Assembly: GCA_025403435.1 (NCBI GenBank) | Contig: JAJQZP010000259.1 | Span: forward strand, 992,001-1,056,000 | DNA length: 64,000 nucleotides | Direction: 5' to 3' | Source: Artocarpus heterophyllus | Lineage: Eukaryota; Streptophyta; Magnoliopsida; Rosales; Moraceae | Shown here: piece by piece, positions 32,522-46,300 of the stretch | Layout of the letters: each line of letters starts with the position of its first letter | How positions within the stretch are numbered: the stretch's first letter is position 1 | Position numbers and translations under genes: made by a program | Notes under the pieces: model-generated | What the model was told of the DNA's origin: nothing | Database searches by the model: none | The model's input: only the letters and a program-made list of their open reading frames with translations

Positions 32522-33701
32522 TGTTGGAAAAACGAATACACAATGGAATTTAAAATTTTCTATTTAAAAGTTTTTTCCTAATAACAAGTTAGAATGCTAT
32601 GCATATACATTAATTAAAGATCTTACGTACCTATTTCAGACCTAAAACTACATTTCTAAATAGCGAAGATTTCTATCGGAATTGCTATAAGAGAACTGCT
32701 ACCGAAAGAGCCTCTATCAACTGGTCTTCTTTGCTATTCTCTTTTCCATGATTGGAACACGAGTGGGTAGACCTCGTTCCGTCTTTCCTCAGGCATACTT
32801 CCAACCACTTGAGAAAACCAAGAGCTAAGGTTTAGGATGCTAAACAATAGCCCTATGAGAGTTTCAGAGTTTTTCTTAATAGAATACTCTCTCTAAATTT
32901 CTCAAGTAATTTAAGAAATCTGAATTCCTCAAGTGATCTAAGAAATAATGGGAAAAACCAATCCTTTATATAGTGGTCGGACTGAGACACATTTTTATCA
33001 AATTAGGCTTCAAAAATTCGAGTTTGGTAAACACATTAAACATAGATAGCTGACTGCCAAGGTCCGGTCTACTGGCCTACTCTATGTCCAATCGACCAGA
33101 CTATCATGGTAGACACTCCCATGCATTTTTCCAACACCAGAGAGTTATCATGATTTACCCACACGAATCTAATGGATAAATCCTACTTTATTTGACCTGG
33201 GTATCTATTAAAAAACTTCAATTTTAGTTTAAATAACCCAATAGAGAAGTTATCTGATTAAAAAAATTCTAAATAGATAATTCCATATTTAGAAAAAATA
33301 TATATTTCAAATAATTCAACTTATTTATTTTAAATTAATTTTATAAATTAATTCAACTAATAAACTAACATGAATTGTTAAATCCAATTAATCAAATCTT
33401 AGTCAATCTTATGAATTAACATAAGTTACCAATTTGTCGAAAAGACATGCCATATCATTACAGAAAATTATATGAGTTAGCAAAAGGACCCGATAGACTT
33501 ATATAGATCGAGCTTCTATAATTATAAAATGACATGTCCCTGACACATACAATTTATAATTATCAACTCTGAAGCTACTCCACTAAAAGCTTTAACTTGC
33601 ACTCTCGAACTATATAATTACAAAACTCCTATAAGTTACACGTCCATGATATATCATAATACATAACATCGCCATAGGATATTTATTATTGGCTTAAGGA
33701 T
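32522..33701 (-). repeat. Copia LTR J, part 1 of 3
   Basis: Starts TGTTGGAAAAACG and aligns with the LTR at 58330-60289 (a family related to but distinct from the intact element). Broken at about 33701 by element K; the break removed roughly 50 bp of this LTR. In element sense this is the 3' part (R/U5 side). Confidence 0.7.
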
Positions 33702-35647
33702 AAAATTTGTAACTTGACCAATTGATAAAAATAAACATTCAAAAAGGCAAGTACTTTTCTAAATCAGAGTGTAAAATGAAATAAATATTTTTGTGGTTTT
33801 TATTTTATTGAATTCAAAATTTAAAGCATAAAATTAAAACGGTGAAGCTTTGAGAATCCCTTGTATGTTTTGCAATTGATATGAAATTTTAATTCTAATT
33901 AATAATTATCTAAAGCATTTGATTTATTATATATTTTCTCATTAATTGCAAGCACTTTTTACTAATTATATAGGTCAACCGAGAGCAACAATATAACAAG
34001 CCATAATGCAGCAAGGGTTTTTCTATAAAAAAAACTAGCAAAATAATCATCTCTCACTGATGATTTGGTACACTAATTATTAAAATTATAACCACTGTCA
34101 CTCAATCATAATTAACATAATTTTAAGATAGAAAAAATAATAACAAATCAAAATTTTTATATTTTTACGGAACAAATTATTGCGTTAATTTCGGCAGCGC
34201 CTCGACTTATTAATTGGTTTAAGAATACACTATGTCATCCTTGTCTACAATATATCAAGAATTACCAAGCATTTACTGTGCCAGTTCATGTCTATAATGC
34301 AGCAGAAACTCAACTTAATAAACGAGCATGACTTCAATGCATACAAGATCATCTCTCTGCCTCAACGACTCTCTACACTAATTTAAGCATTATTTTGTCT
34401 AAGAAGATACTGCTGAGTTTAACTCAACAGAAAGGAAAAAGAAAGGAAAAAAGGGCCAAAGGCCCGAAGGGATGCCCAAAGATGGGAGAAAGCAAGGCTA
34501 TTTATAGCCTTGAAAATTATTGTTTCTACTTTTTTTTAATTATTATTTTTATTATATTTTATTGTTCAATAATTTGATCATGTTGATCTGTTTTCTCCTT
34601 TTTTCCATGCTGAGATTCGTCCTTAGAGATGCAAATTTGAGTTTGAAATTTGTTGTTGCACGGCGATGATAAGCACTGAAATGGGATGATCTAACGCGTT
34701 CTTTTCGCCATCCAACGGTCAGTAGACAAGCTTTGAATTGGGCCAAGTGGGACCGGTAAGACTAGGATTAAAAACCATTTGATCAGTCATGGTAATTAGA
34801 TCCAACAGCTGGAAAAGAGGCTGCACATGGACACAACCGCACATAATTGGGCAGCACTCTAAGACACTCTTTGATGCTCGTGAGTCTTGTCTGTGCGTGT
34901 GGTGCACTCGCCAATCAGAGATCGACACAGCGGAGTCTTGGCTGACGTAAGGGCTGATGTGTTGACACGCGTCTCTTCCTCGGATGGCTGAGATTGATTT
35001 GGCAGATCATCCGATGGCCAAAAACTTGCCACGTGTCCTATTTAATTTAAATTTGAATTTTCTTTATCTTTTTGATGCATTTGATGTCCGATTTTATCCA
35101 TTTTGGTGTCGTTTTGCTCCGTTTTTCTCCAGATTTCAAATCTAAAAATCACAAACACACTAATATTAATTATTTTACAAACATAATATTTACAAAAATA
35201 TTAAAAATATTTATTTTACATTAAAATACACAAAAATAAATAAAAACTCCTAAAATTTTCAGTCTCTTACAGTTTAACACAAATATAATTTTTATGACTT
35301 GAAAATATTTTTAGAAATTACTAAAAATATAATAAGACATATTTACAAACTTAAAATACACTATCAAATACACTAAAACTCAAAATAAAATAACCACATT
35401 ACTTTTACGGTTTTGACTATTTACAAACTAGACATTTATTTAACACACCGAAATGACTCTAAAAATTACTAAAAATTCTATTAAACATAAAAACACACTA
35501 AAAACACATTTTTAAACATATTTACACACTAAGACACGAAAAAATTGTTTAATACAAAGTTGCTATTAATTAGAGGATTTAATGAGAAATAAAAGCATAA
35601 ATAAATGATTTAAGCCTTAGAAAATGTACACTTTTACAGTCTCATCA
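33702..35647 (-). repeat. 3' LTR of element K, left copy (truncated)
   Basis: Aligns with 38696-40823. Relative to that copy it lacks about 190 bp (present at about 39325-39510) and the outermost part next to the insertion edge. Ends CATCA. Confidence 0.75.
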
Positions 35648-35657
35648 CACCCCCTAA

Positions 35658-37141
35658 CTAGCTTATTGCTAGTTTCTAGCAATTAAAGCGATATAATTTT
35701 GAAATGATATATTGAATAATCATAAAATGGAAACCATTTAACTATAATTTGACTTATCTAACTAGATAGACTAACAAAACCAAAATTTTATTTGAACAAT
35801 TTATATGCTATTTAACAAAATGTATACAAACCAGACTTAGTGCAGAAAGGGATAATGAATAATTATGAAGTTTCAAAACTAAGAATAAAATTATTTTGAT
35901 ATTTTGCTTCAATTCACTCCTACAGGCAGCAACACTTCAAATTGTTGATTTGGAACAATTAAAGAGCAGAAACATAGAAATATTTACAGACTTTATAATT
36001 ATGGATAGTGCAATGCTTAGTTCCCTTAAGCTTTCTCCATAACCCATTTAACGAGCTTTGGGTTAGTAACTCCTAGACCAGTTGGTCTAAGGTACTAGGT
36101 GTTGAAGCACCCCTTAGAACTTACTTACTCGAGTTAAAGAGGCTACGAAACCAAACTTATCCAAATTTATTCATTAATTTATATAATTACACACTTTATT
36201 TATTTACAATTTCTTCTTTGTTTTTTCTTTTTTTTCTTTTTTTTATTTTTATTCTTTTTTTTTTGAAATATTGTTGCCTTCAGTTGTTCATCTTCACAAA
36301 ATAACAAAACTCAAATATTCATAACTTTAACTTACCACCACAATTAAACATTATAGTGTGCGTGTGAAAAAAATGGCTTACAAACACTTTGAAAATAAAC
36401 ACGTAAAAATGTTAAATAAAACTAAAGTTTTGAAAGTGTATAAAATTAGATAATCCAAAGAATAGAAACATAATATTACATTAATATGAAATTCAAAGAT
36501 CAAAACAAAATAATAACACATTAATTACTAAGAAACTAATATTTACAAAATATTTTTTTTAATTTTTTTTAAAATTTTATGACTCACACAAAAAAAAAAA
36601 CAAAATCTGGAGTGAAAATAAAAAGAATTATGGGCAAAAATCGAAAAATTTTAGCACAGCACAACTTTGAAGCACAACTCTAAAGTACAACGTTTAAGCA
36701 CAACTTTAGAGTACAACCCTCTCCCCCCAACCTAAAATATATATTATTCAAAATAAATAAAAGAATGGTGAAAGCAGCAAAAATATTACCTGAATCAGCA
36801 CAGCTATAGAGATGATTTGTGGTAAACTTAACAAACTAAAACTAAAAACTAACAAAGAAAAACAAAATTTTTTTGTTGAAATTTATTTGAAAATCCAAAC
36901 CAATTGCATTTACAAAATTAAACTTATTAGAATGCATCTCGAGAGAAAACAATTTAACTCCTTAACTCAGCCATTCTGAACAAATTTAATTAATAGCCTT
37001 CACTTTAAATTTTCAGAATAAATTTCATTTTTTTTTAAGAAAATCAACATAGCACACACCAACACAAAAGAATATATTACAAAGAATGGAATGTAAAGAT
37101 ATTACTTTGAAAGTGTTTTACCATCGCTTGATGCTCTGAAA
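35658..37141. other. Non-coding AT-rich interior of element K
   Basis: No ORF of note. Contains poly-T and poly-A runs and a short tandem array of an AGCACAACTTTAA-like unit at about 36655-36720. It occupies the place of pol. Confidence 0.6.
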
Positions 37142-38070
37142 TTAGCAAATCTTTCTTTCAGCTCCAGCTCCTGCTCCTAGTGGACAATCGTCAAAGAGCG
37201 GCTTTCTCCCATAGTAAGTGTCGAAAGACACCACATATGGGTCTTGTGTAAACATGCCCTCAAGATTGGCAAAATTCGAAACATTTAAACTCATGAAACT
37301 TAGACACATTTTATATTCTTGGTAGGTCCTTAAAAATGATGCTAGAGGCGGCGAAGGAGGTGGTGGCCACATAGGATCTTGGTTAAAATGGTCTTTGGTG
37401 AATTCTTGTGGCAACTGAGGTTGAGAATCTAAGACTAAGGGTGATGATTGTTCATGTTCTATAGCTAAGTCTTCATTCTCTTTCTTACATTCCTCTCCTA
37501 GAAGTTGTTTCTCAAAATAGGTGGGTTCTAAATATTCTTCTTCAATGATTGGGACAACTATTTCTTCCTTAACTAAAGAATCTTCTTCAAGTAACTCATG
37601 AGAATATTCAAGCCTTTCTAATTCTATTTTCGTCATGGTTTTCATATATTTCTCTAAAGTTTCTTCCAATGTTTCTAAGGTTTCTTCCAAATTCACTCTA
37701 TTTGGGTCACTATATGTCTCTTGTAATTCAAAATTTGACTCCAAAATTTCCGGTTGATTGTTAGGCCAATATTCTAAAAAATTTGAATTGTTCTCCCAAA
37801 TTAAATTGTTCCCAGAACTATTCGATCTCCAATAATCATATTCGGCCATATCTTCCAACATACAATAGGCTTCATCAACAGATAATAGGTAAAAAGTGGT
37901 GGTACCATCTCCTCTCTCTACCTAATTTTTAGTTTCAGGACTTAACCCATATATGAAAATTTCTAAAAGATAATCCTTAGAAAAACCATGGTGAGGATAC
38001 CTATCTAGCAAGTCTTTAAATCTCCACCAAGCACTATAAATGGTTCCAAGTGTTGTTGGGAAAAATTTGC
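37142..38070 (-). pseudogene. gag: gypsy Gag remnant of element K (Athila/Tat-like)
   Basis: Read leftward from about 38070: FFPTTLGTIYSAWWRFKDLL then RYPHHGFSKDYLLEIFIYGL, the typical core of plant Retrotrans_gag domains (AW-RFK-LL-PHHG). An in-frame TAG at 37922-37924 follows, then DEAYCMLEDMAEYDYW and a 239-residue open frame (37142-37861) rich in Glu and Leu, with a proline run PPPPSPP. No zinc knuckle is visible. The start is disrupted by T-rich sequence near 38100. Its role would be particle assembly; the stop makes it defective unless read through. Confidence 0.65.
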
Positions 38071-38582
38071 AATGAAATGTCGATGAATTTCCCAATACAT
38101 TTTTTAATTTTTTAATTTTTTACTTTTTTTAATTTTTTTTTTTTTAAGAAAAATTTTCAAGCTGAATAATGCTCAAATAATTGGATTCCCAGATTGTTGG
38201 GGGGCCACAGTGGACACGCTTAGAATTTTTAACTTTCTTACACAAGGGTGTTAGCCTTATGGTCGTAGGATCAAGTCCCAACGATGGGTCTTTTTGACAG
38301 AATCCAACAAATTTTACAATTACCCAAACTTGCAAAACAAAAGACAGAATGCAAAGCTTTTCTTTATCCGAAACGAATAAAGTAGTGAGTGAAGAGCATC
38401 CGTCCGTTTTTTTATTTTTTTTATTTTTTTATTCTTTTTTAAATTTTTTTTAAATATTTTAATTTTTTTATTTTTTTTATAATAAACACACAAATTAAAA
38501 ATGTAAATAATTAAAATAATATTTACAAAAGATAGGTATAGATTACTTACCTGTTTTCCCGTTTAATTCAATAATCTGACAG

Positions 38583-38594
38583 AGCAACGGCACC
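38583..38594 (-). other. Primer-binding site of element K
   Basis: Minus strand GGTGCCGTTGCT resembles the TGGCGCCGTTGCC site used by plant Athila/Tat elements, with one or two changes. Confidence 0.55.
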
Positions 38595-40823
38595 TTCCCA
38601 ACAACAGAGCCAGATTTTTAGTAACGCCCAAAATGTTTCTTTTTAAACGGCGGACGTTTGTAATATAGAAAAGTTGTCGTATCCACATGAAGGTGAAAAT
38701 TTGTAACTCGACAAATTGATAAAAATAAACGTTCAAAAAGGTAAGTACTTTTTCAAATCAGAGTGTAAAATAAAATAAATATTTTTGTAGTTTTTATTTT
38801 ATTTAATTCAAAATTTAAAGCATACAATTAAAACGGTGAAGCTTTGAGAATCCCTTGTATATTTTGCAATTGATATGAAATTTTAATTCTAATTAATAAT
38901 TATCTAAAGCATTTGATTTATTATATATTTTCTCATAAATTACAAACATTTTTTACTAATTATATAGGTCAACCGAGAGCGACAGTATAGCAAGCCATAA
39001 TGCAACAAGGGCCTATAAAAAAAACTAGCAAAATAATCATCTCTCATTGATGATATGGTACACTAATTATGAAAATTATAACCGCTGTCACTTAATCATA
39101 ATTAACATAATTTTAAGATAAAAAAAAATAATAAATCAAAATTTTTATATTTTTATGGAACAAATTATTGCGTTAATTTCGGCAGCACCTCGACTTATTA
39201 ATTGGTTCAAGAATACACTATGCCATCCTCTGTCTACAATAAATCAAGAATTACCAAGCATTTACTGTGCCAGTTCATGTCTATAATGCAGCAGAAACTC
39301 AACTTAATAAACGAGCATGACTTCAGTATTATTAATATTAATTATGCAACACAATTAAATTACATAAAGAAAGCATGACTGAATTTATGCAAGAATTAGG
39401 CAGCATAACAACATTAATAATAATTATTAAAAACATAAAGATATAATTTATTCCACAAAATATAAGCATTACAAAACAGATATAGAGTTAAAATCCATAC
39501 CAAAATACTATGCATACAAGATCATCTCTTTGCCTCATCAGACTCTCTACACTAATTTAAGCATTATTTTGTCTAAGAAGATACTGCTGAGTTTAACTCA
39601 ACAGAAAGGAAAAAGAAAGGAAAAAAGGGCCAAAGGCCTGAAGGGATGCCCAAAGACGAGAGAAAGCAAGGCTATTTATAGCCTTGAAAATTACTGTTGT
39701 TATTATTTTTTAATTATTTTTATTTTATTTTATTTTATTGTTCAATAATTGGATCATGTTGATCTGTTTTCTCCTTTTTTCCACACTGAGATTCGTCCTT
39801 GGAGATGCGAATTTGAGTTTAAAATTTGCTGTTGCAAGGCGATGATAAGCACTGAAACGGGATGATCTAACGCATTCTTTTCGCGATCCAACGGTCAGCA
39901 GACAAGCTTTGAATTGGGCCAAGTGGGACCGGTAAGACTAGGATTAAAAACCGTTCGATTAGTCAAGGTAATCAGATCCGACGGCTGGAAAAGAGGCTGC
40001 ACATGGACACGACCGCACATGATTGGGCAGCACTCTAAGACACTCTTTGACGCGCGTGAGTCTTGTTTGCGCATGTGGTGCACTCGCCAATTAGAGATCG
40101 ACACAACGGAGTCTTGGCTGATGTAAGGGCTGACGCGTTGACGCGTGTCTCTTCCTCGGACGGCTGAGATTGATTTGGCAGATCATCCAATGGCCAGAAA
40201 CTTGCCACATGTCCCATTTAATTTAAATTCGAATTTTCTTTATCTTTTTGATGCATTTGATGTCTGATTTTATCCGTTTTGGTGTCGTTTTGCTCCCTTT
40301 TTCCTCCAGATTTCAAATCTAAAAATCACAAACACACTAATATTAATAATTTTACAGACATAATATTTACAAAAATATTAAAAATATTTATTTTACATTA
40401 AAACAGACAAAAATAAATAAAAACTCTTAAAATTCCCAGTCTCTTACGGTTTGACACAGATATAATTTTTATGACTTAAAATATTTTTAGAAATTACTGA
40501 AAATATAATAAGACATATTGACAAACTTAAAACACACTATCAAACACACTAAAACTCAAAATAAAATAACCGCATTACTTTTACGGTTTTGACTATTTAC
40601 AGACTAGACATTTATTTAACACACCGAAATGACTCTAAAAATTACTAAAAATTCTATTAAACATAAAAACACACTAAAAACACATTTTTAAACATATTTA
40701 CACACTAAGACACAAAAACATTATTTAATACAAAGTTGCTATTAATTAGAGGATTTAATGAGAAATAAAAGCATAAATAAATTATTTAAGCCTTAGAAAA
40801 TGTGCACTTTTACAGTCTCATCA
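38595..40823 (-). repeat. 5' LTR of element K, right copy
   Basis: From the primer-binding site to CATCA before the host CTCAC. Only 38696-40823 can be aligned to the left copy; assignment of 38595-38695 to the LTR is inferred from the primer-binding site. Confidence 0.65.
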
Positions 40824-41266
40824 CTCACCATTAGAAAACTTACTATTCATAACTAATACGAAAAGTATACCATTCGATTACACATATGTATTGAAATGGT
40901 TGAACGCTCCAGCTTTCTAATTACAGGATAATGCCTATAAGAAAATATTATTAACTCTATAAAAGAGCTATGGATTCTATACCTCTGAATAATGAGTCTA
41001 CGTTATTCAAGAGTCATGTATCCAATGTACCGACATGCATACCTCTATATAATTCAAGATGTCACCCTTTAGTACATCAAGAGACATAAGTCAAATATAT
41101 GGGCTCATTAATTCATTTTAGTATTAAGGAGTAATACATATTATTGTCTAAATTGAATTGACTTAAACAAACTGAATTATTAATTAAGTCAATTTAACTT
41201 TTGTCCCCATCCAATATATTGTCATCTATGACCACGAAAAGTCATATCCTATTAGGGATGTAGACA
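40824..41266 (-). repeat. Copia LTR J, part 2 of 3
   Basis: Continues the LTR interrupted at 33701 (CTCACCATTAG onward) and ends in AGACA, the left target duplication of the chromovirus L. It aligns with 59510-59998. Confidence 0.7.
41262..41266. repeat. Target-site duplication AGACA, left copy
   Basis: Identical to 50243-50247. Confidence 0.88.
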
Positions 41267-42386
41267 TGTCACGCCCCGGAGTACGGGAGGTGACGTGGCG
41301 GATTGTTTAAATTAATTAAAAGGGAATTTAATTAAAATCTAGAGATTAAGAGTTTGAGTTAAATATAAAACATGAAAAATTAAATAATAAACATAGCGAA
41401 TATGGGTCTCGTAGATCCACAACTTATGCACACACATGGTACTGACAATATCATGAATACAATCACAGTCCAGGATACAAATAAAGTTAAGATTCTAACA
41501 TGCCTTGATTTAAATAATACAAATAAATTAGATAATCCTTCTATTGCTCCTGAGTTCGGTCCGAAGAATCCTCTCCAAACCTAAATGGGAAACCACCTAG
41601 AGGGGGGGGGGGGGGAATTTAGAACAAATAAAACGTGAGCAAAAGACTCAGTAGGACTATGTTTTACAAAATAATTTAATTTAAAGGAACATTTCATTAT
41701 TCAGGAATTATTTAAAAGAAACCTTAAATAAATAAATAGATAAATAAATAAACAATTTTAAGTAAAACCATTCTAACCCAGAATAGTTTACTTAGATAAC
41801 CAGAAATATCATTTTCTTTTTCCCAGACAAACCATAATATCACCACCGTAGTGACCCAGCTGAGTTTCGGGACCTGCCCCCAAGGTCGATCGCTACACGA
41901 CTCGTTCTCTGATATGGCATCATGCCTATGTGTTTATTATCATCATCATTCAAAACCCAATTACCAAGTGTTGTCATTTACATTCATTATGAAGTTTATT
42001 TCAAATCACGGTATATTAAAATATAACCGATAAATACATTTTTCAAACAACCGTTGGAGACACTTTAATAGAAATCCTTTTTAAAGCGAAATCATTTCAA
42101 AACCAGGCTAACAAAGAAATAGGATAGAAGTCCTACCTCAATATTCGTGCTAGTGCCCCACACCGTAATCCCGGTCCGCTATACGTTAGCTCTGCAGAAC
42201 CACGAACGATCCTAGATACAAACTAAGTCGATCAATATCTAGTTCGAGACATTCTATGTTACTAAACCATTTCATGATATCCTAGTGTGCCATTTGTATC
42301 ATTAAAATCATTCTATAAGGTTGGGATTTAAATCAGGGTTCAAAATAGTGAAAATGGGTAAAAATCACAAAAATTTTCATGCCTCG

Positions 42387-42486
42387 GTCGGCCTGCCGGA
42401 CTCCCTACCTCGGCCTGCCGGACTGAAGAACACCGGCCTGCCGATCCCTATTCCGGCCTACCGAACACGCAGTTTGGCCTGCCGAA
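42387..42486. repeat. Dyad array in 3' LTR of L (5 units)
   Basis: Centres at about 42393/94, 42415/16, 42438/39, 42458/59 and 42479/80 (spacings 22, 23, 20 and 21 bp). Same TTCGGC-CT-GCCGAA type as the copia arrays. Confidence 0.8.
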
Positions 42487-42959
42487 CTGGGAAAACCCAG
42501 AAATTCCAGCCACGGGTTTCGATTTCCCCAAAACCCAAATCTTGACTCTAACCTGTTTTTCTCAAATCCCAGGCATAGAAAACATTCATAGATGATAGAA
42601 AAACATATTTAGACACTTTAAAACTCATTTAAACAAGATTCAAACACAAATTCCGAAAATCCAAAAATAGGAAAAATTGAGGAAAAATGAAAAATCTTGA
42701 ATCCAATCCGTTTTTCTTCAATCTAAGCTTAGATTCTAGGTGTTCTAAATTCATTTAACTCAAATCCATGGTTTTCTAAGCTTAAACAAACCTAGATTTC
42801 AAAAATGCACAAAATTGAAAATTTTGTAAAAAGTTTAGAAATTTCAAATCTAACCTCGAATCGAAGCTTCAATCTGCGTTCTCGGTTGCTAAATCACGTT
42901 CCCGAGCTTCCTCCTTGCTAATCCGAAGCTTGGATTCGAATTTGGGATCAAAAATTTTG

Positions 42960-43028
42960 AGAGAGATAGAGAGAGAGAGAGTGTTGCTGAGAGATCAAGA
43001 GAGAGGGAGAGAGAGAGAGAGAGAGAGA
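42960..43028. repeat. GA microsatellite, 3' LTR of L
   Basis: Interrupted GAGA tract; the counterpart in the 5' LTR is at 49846-49923. In element sense it is a CT-rich stretch just downstream of a TATA-like CTATTTATT, so probably transcript leader. Confidence 0.8.
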
Positions 43029-43346
43029 AACCGGTGAGAGTGAGGAGAGGGGAGGGAAAAAGAAAATAAATAGAGAAAATCGGTGGGCAGTTTTACTGTG
43101 CAAAAATCATGTGCCGCCCATGGTTTTGTAAAACGGAGTATTTTTAATATTTTACAAATTGTTGTGTTTTAAAACTCAAAACATCTTTTTAAATCAATAA
43201 GAAATCATTTGGATTCAACAAATTAACAAAACAACCAAAAATTTAAAATCCAACTAAATAATCTAATTAATGTTAAAACATTAATCATGGCACACTAATT
43301 CATCATTTATATTACATTTACATTAAATAAATTTCGAGGCGTTACA

Positions 43347-43359
43347 ACTCTCCACCCCT
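43347..43359 (-). other. Polypurine tract of L
   Basis: Minus strand AGGGGTGGAGAGT beside the 3' LTR start TGTAACGCC. Confidence 0.75.
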
Positions 43360-43394
43360 AAAAGAAATTTCACCCTCGAAATTTACAACTCATT

Positions 43395-46300
43395 TCAAAA
43401 ACAAAACAAATGTGGATACAATTCTTGCATGCTCGACTCTAGTTCCCAAGTGGCTTCATCAATCCCATAATGCTGCCACACGACTTTTACAAACGGTATC
43501 TCACGACGACACAAACTAATCACTTTTCGATCGATAATCTAAATCAGCACTTCTCTGTACGTCGTATCCTCCTGAACCTGCACATCGCGAAACGAAACTA
43601 TCTTACCCTGCTCAGGTGGACACTTCCTAAGCATCGACACATGAAATACATCGTGAACATGAGAAAGTTCAGGCTGAAGATCAAGCCGATAAGCGACCAC
43701 ACCAACACGCTGAGTGATCTCGAACGGCCTAATATACCTCGGTGCGAGCTTCCCACTCACTCCGAACCGCATAGTTCCCTTACGAGGCGATACCCTCAAG
43801 AGAACGAAATCTCCAACCGCGAACTCTAAAGGTCTACGTCTCCTATCCGCGTAGCTCTTCTGCCGACTCTGAGCTGCTCTCAATCGATCTCAAATCACCG
43901 CGACTTTCTCGTTGCTATCATGAATCTCATCCGGTCCAAGAATAACCCTATCTTCTGGCTCGGCCCAACACACAGGTGACCGACACGGTCGCCCATACAA
44001 CGCCTTAAATGGTGCCATACCGATACTCGCCTGATAGCTATTGTTGTACGCGAACTCTGCCAAATGCAAACATTGCTTCCAGTTTCCACCGAAGTCCAAC
44101 ACACAAGCACGCAACATATCCTCGAGAACCTGAATAACCCGCTCAGACTACCCATCAGTCTGAGGATGAAACGCCGTACTAAAGTTCAAATCCGTACCTA
44201 AAGCCTCCTGAAAACTCCTCCAGTACTTAGCATTAAACCTGGTGTCTCGATCAGAGGTGATGGACAAAGGAACTCCATGCAACCTCACAATGTCCTGCAT
44301 ATACAACTCCCCGAGAACCTTCCTCGAACACGTCGACCTAAACGAAATGAAGTACACCGATTTTGTCAACCTGTCGACCACAACCCAAACTGCATCGTGC
44401 CGCTGCTCCGCCCTCGGCAAACCTGTGAGGAAATCCATCGTCACATGCTCTCATTTCCACCCTGGAATAGGAAGCGGCTGAAGCTGACCTATAGGCTTCT
44501 GATGCTTGGCTTTCACCTGAAGACACGTCGAACACTTGGCCACATACTCTCGAACATCTTTCTTCATGCCTCTCCACCAATACTGCCTCTTCAAATCACG
44601 ATACATCTTGGTGCTCCCTGGATGAATACCGAACTAAGACCTATGGGCTTCGTCTAGAATGGCTTTCGTCACCTCGGCGATAACTGAAACTGCAAGATGC
44701 TCCCAGAAGTACAACGATCCATCTACATGCATGCTCCATTCCTCAAACTGTTCCCCGTTCTGAATCCGCGACCAAATCCCCTGCAAATGCCGATCCTGCC
44801 ACTAACTTTGCTTCACCATCCGAACAAGAGCTGGAGTCGCTTCCACATGATACACCGAAACTCGATCACAATCTTCATGATACCGTAGCCGATACTCACT
44901 CACTGTCGCATCCCTGCTCCAGTCCTCAAAAACCAAACAAGCTAGAATCCCTGAAGACTTCCTGCAAAGCGCGTCCGCGACCACATTAGCCTTCCCGGGA
45001 TGATACTGCAACGCAAAATCATAATCCTCCATATGCTCGATCCATCTACGCTGCCTCAGATTAAGATCCCTCTGAGTGAACAAATATCTCAAACTCTTGT
45101 GATCAGAGAAGATCTGAAACGACGATCCATACAAGTAACACCTCCAAATCTTCAGCACGTAGATCACCGCCGCAAGCTCTAAATCATGAGTAGGATAATT
45201 TCGTTCATGAGGTCGTAGCTGTCTCGATCTATACGCAACTACACGTCCATGCTGCATCAACACACATCCAAGTCCGCGCCCTGAAGCATCCGCATAAACC
45301 TCATACGGCTCGCCACTGCTAGGAATAACTAACACTGGAGCTGAAGTCAACCGGTTCTTCAATTCCTGAAAAGCAAGCTCACAATCTTCATCCCATTCAA
45401 ACCTGACATTTTTCTTGATCAATCTCGTCAACGGAGCTACAATCTTTGAAAAATCTTTTACAAATTTCCTGTAATATCTAGCAAGACCCAAGAAGCTGCG
45501 AATCTCCGCTATATTCCTTAGTCGTTCCCACTCCAATATAGCTTCAATCTTGGACGGATCCACAGAAATACCATGCTCTGAGATAACATGACCCAGAAAC
45601 TTGACCTCAGTCAACCAAAACTCACACTTTTCCCTCTTAGCATACAACTGGTGCTCCCGCAGAGTCTGAAGCACGATCCAGAGATGCTGCTCATGCTCCT
45701 CCCAAGTCTTAGAATACACAAGAATGTCATCGATGAACACGATCACGAACTGATCCAAATACGGCCTAAATACCCTATTCATCAAATCCATAAAAGCTAC
45801 CGGAGCATTTGTCAACCCAAATGACATAACCAGGAACTCAAAGTGCCCATACCGTGTCTTGAAAGCTGTCTTAGGAATATCCTCTTCCTTGATCCTGAGC
45901 TGATGATAACCTGAGCGCAAATCAATCTTTGAGAAGTACCGCGAACCTCCCAACTGATCAAACAACTCATCAATCCTAAGCAAGGGATACTTGTTCTTCA
46001 CCATAACACGATTCAGCTGCCGATAATTCACACATAACCTGAGAGTCCTATCATGCTTCTTAGCAAACAAAACATGTGCTCCCCACAGAGATGTGCTATT
46101 CTGAATATATCCTTTATCAGCAAGCTCCTAAAGTTGCTTCCTCAATTCTTTCATTTATATCGGCGCCATCCGATAAGGTGCCATAGAAATCGGTGATGTC
46201 CTTAGAAACAACTTGATACCAAACTCAATTTCTCGATGCTGTGGTAATCCTGGCAACTCATCAGGGAAGACATTCTCAAACTCATCAATCACCGGAATCG

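Larger units (their letters stand above)
33702..40823 (-). mobile_element. Non-autonomous Ty3/gypsy element K with gag only (TR-GAG type)
   Basis: Two long direct repeats flank about 2.9 kb. Reading leftward there is a GGTGCCGTTGCT primer-binding site (38583-38594), a gag remnant of the Athila/Tat kind, about 1.5 kb of AT-rich non-coding DNA where pol should be, and a polypurine tract (AGGGGGTG, about 35648-35656). No protease, RT, RNase H or integrase is present, so it needed proteins from another element. The right junction keeps the host CTCAC; the left junction has lost it with part of the LTR. Confidence 0.75.
41267..43346 (-). repeat. 3' LTR of chromovirus L
   Basis: Begins TGTCACGCCCCGGAG and ends GCGTTACA on the plus strand. 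Contains a five-unit dyad array, a GA microsatellite and a G run at 41606-41616. Small antisense ORF 41402-41584 recurs at 48222-48410 and is probably chance. Confidence 0.93.

Noticed and set aside
38135..38340. tRNA-like or SINE-like signal (a GGATCAAGTCCCAACG box resembling a pol III B box)
   Set aside because: No matching A box at the right distance, no cloverleaf, no poly-A tail or duplication; it lies in decayed gypsy interior.
45000..45824. Plus-strand ORFs opposite the gypsy RT
   Set aside because: Shadows of the minus-strand pol frame.
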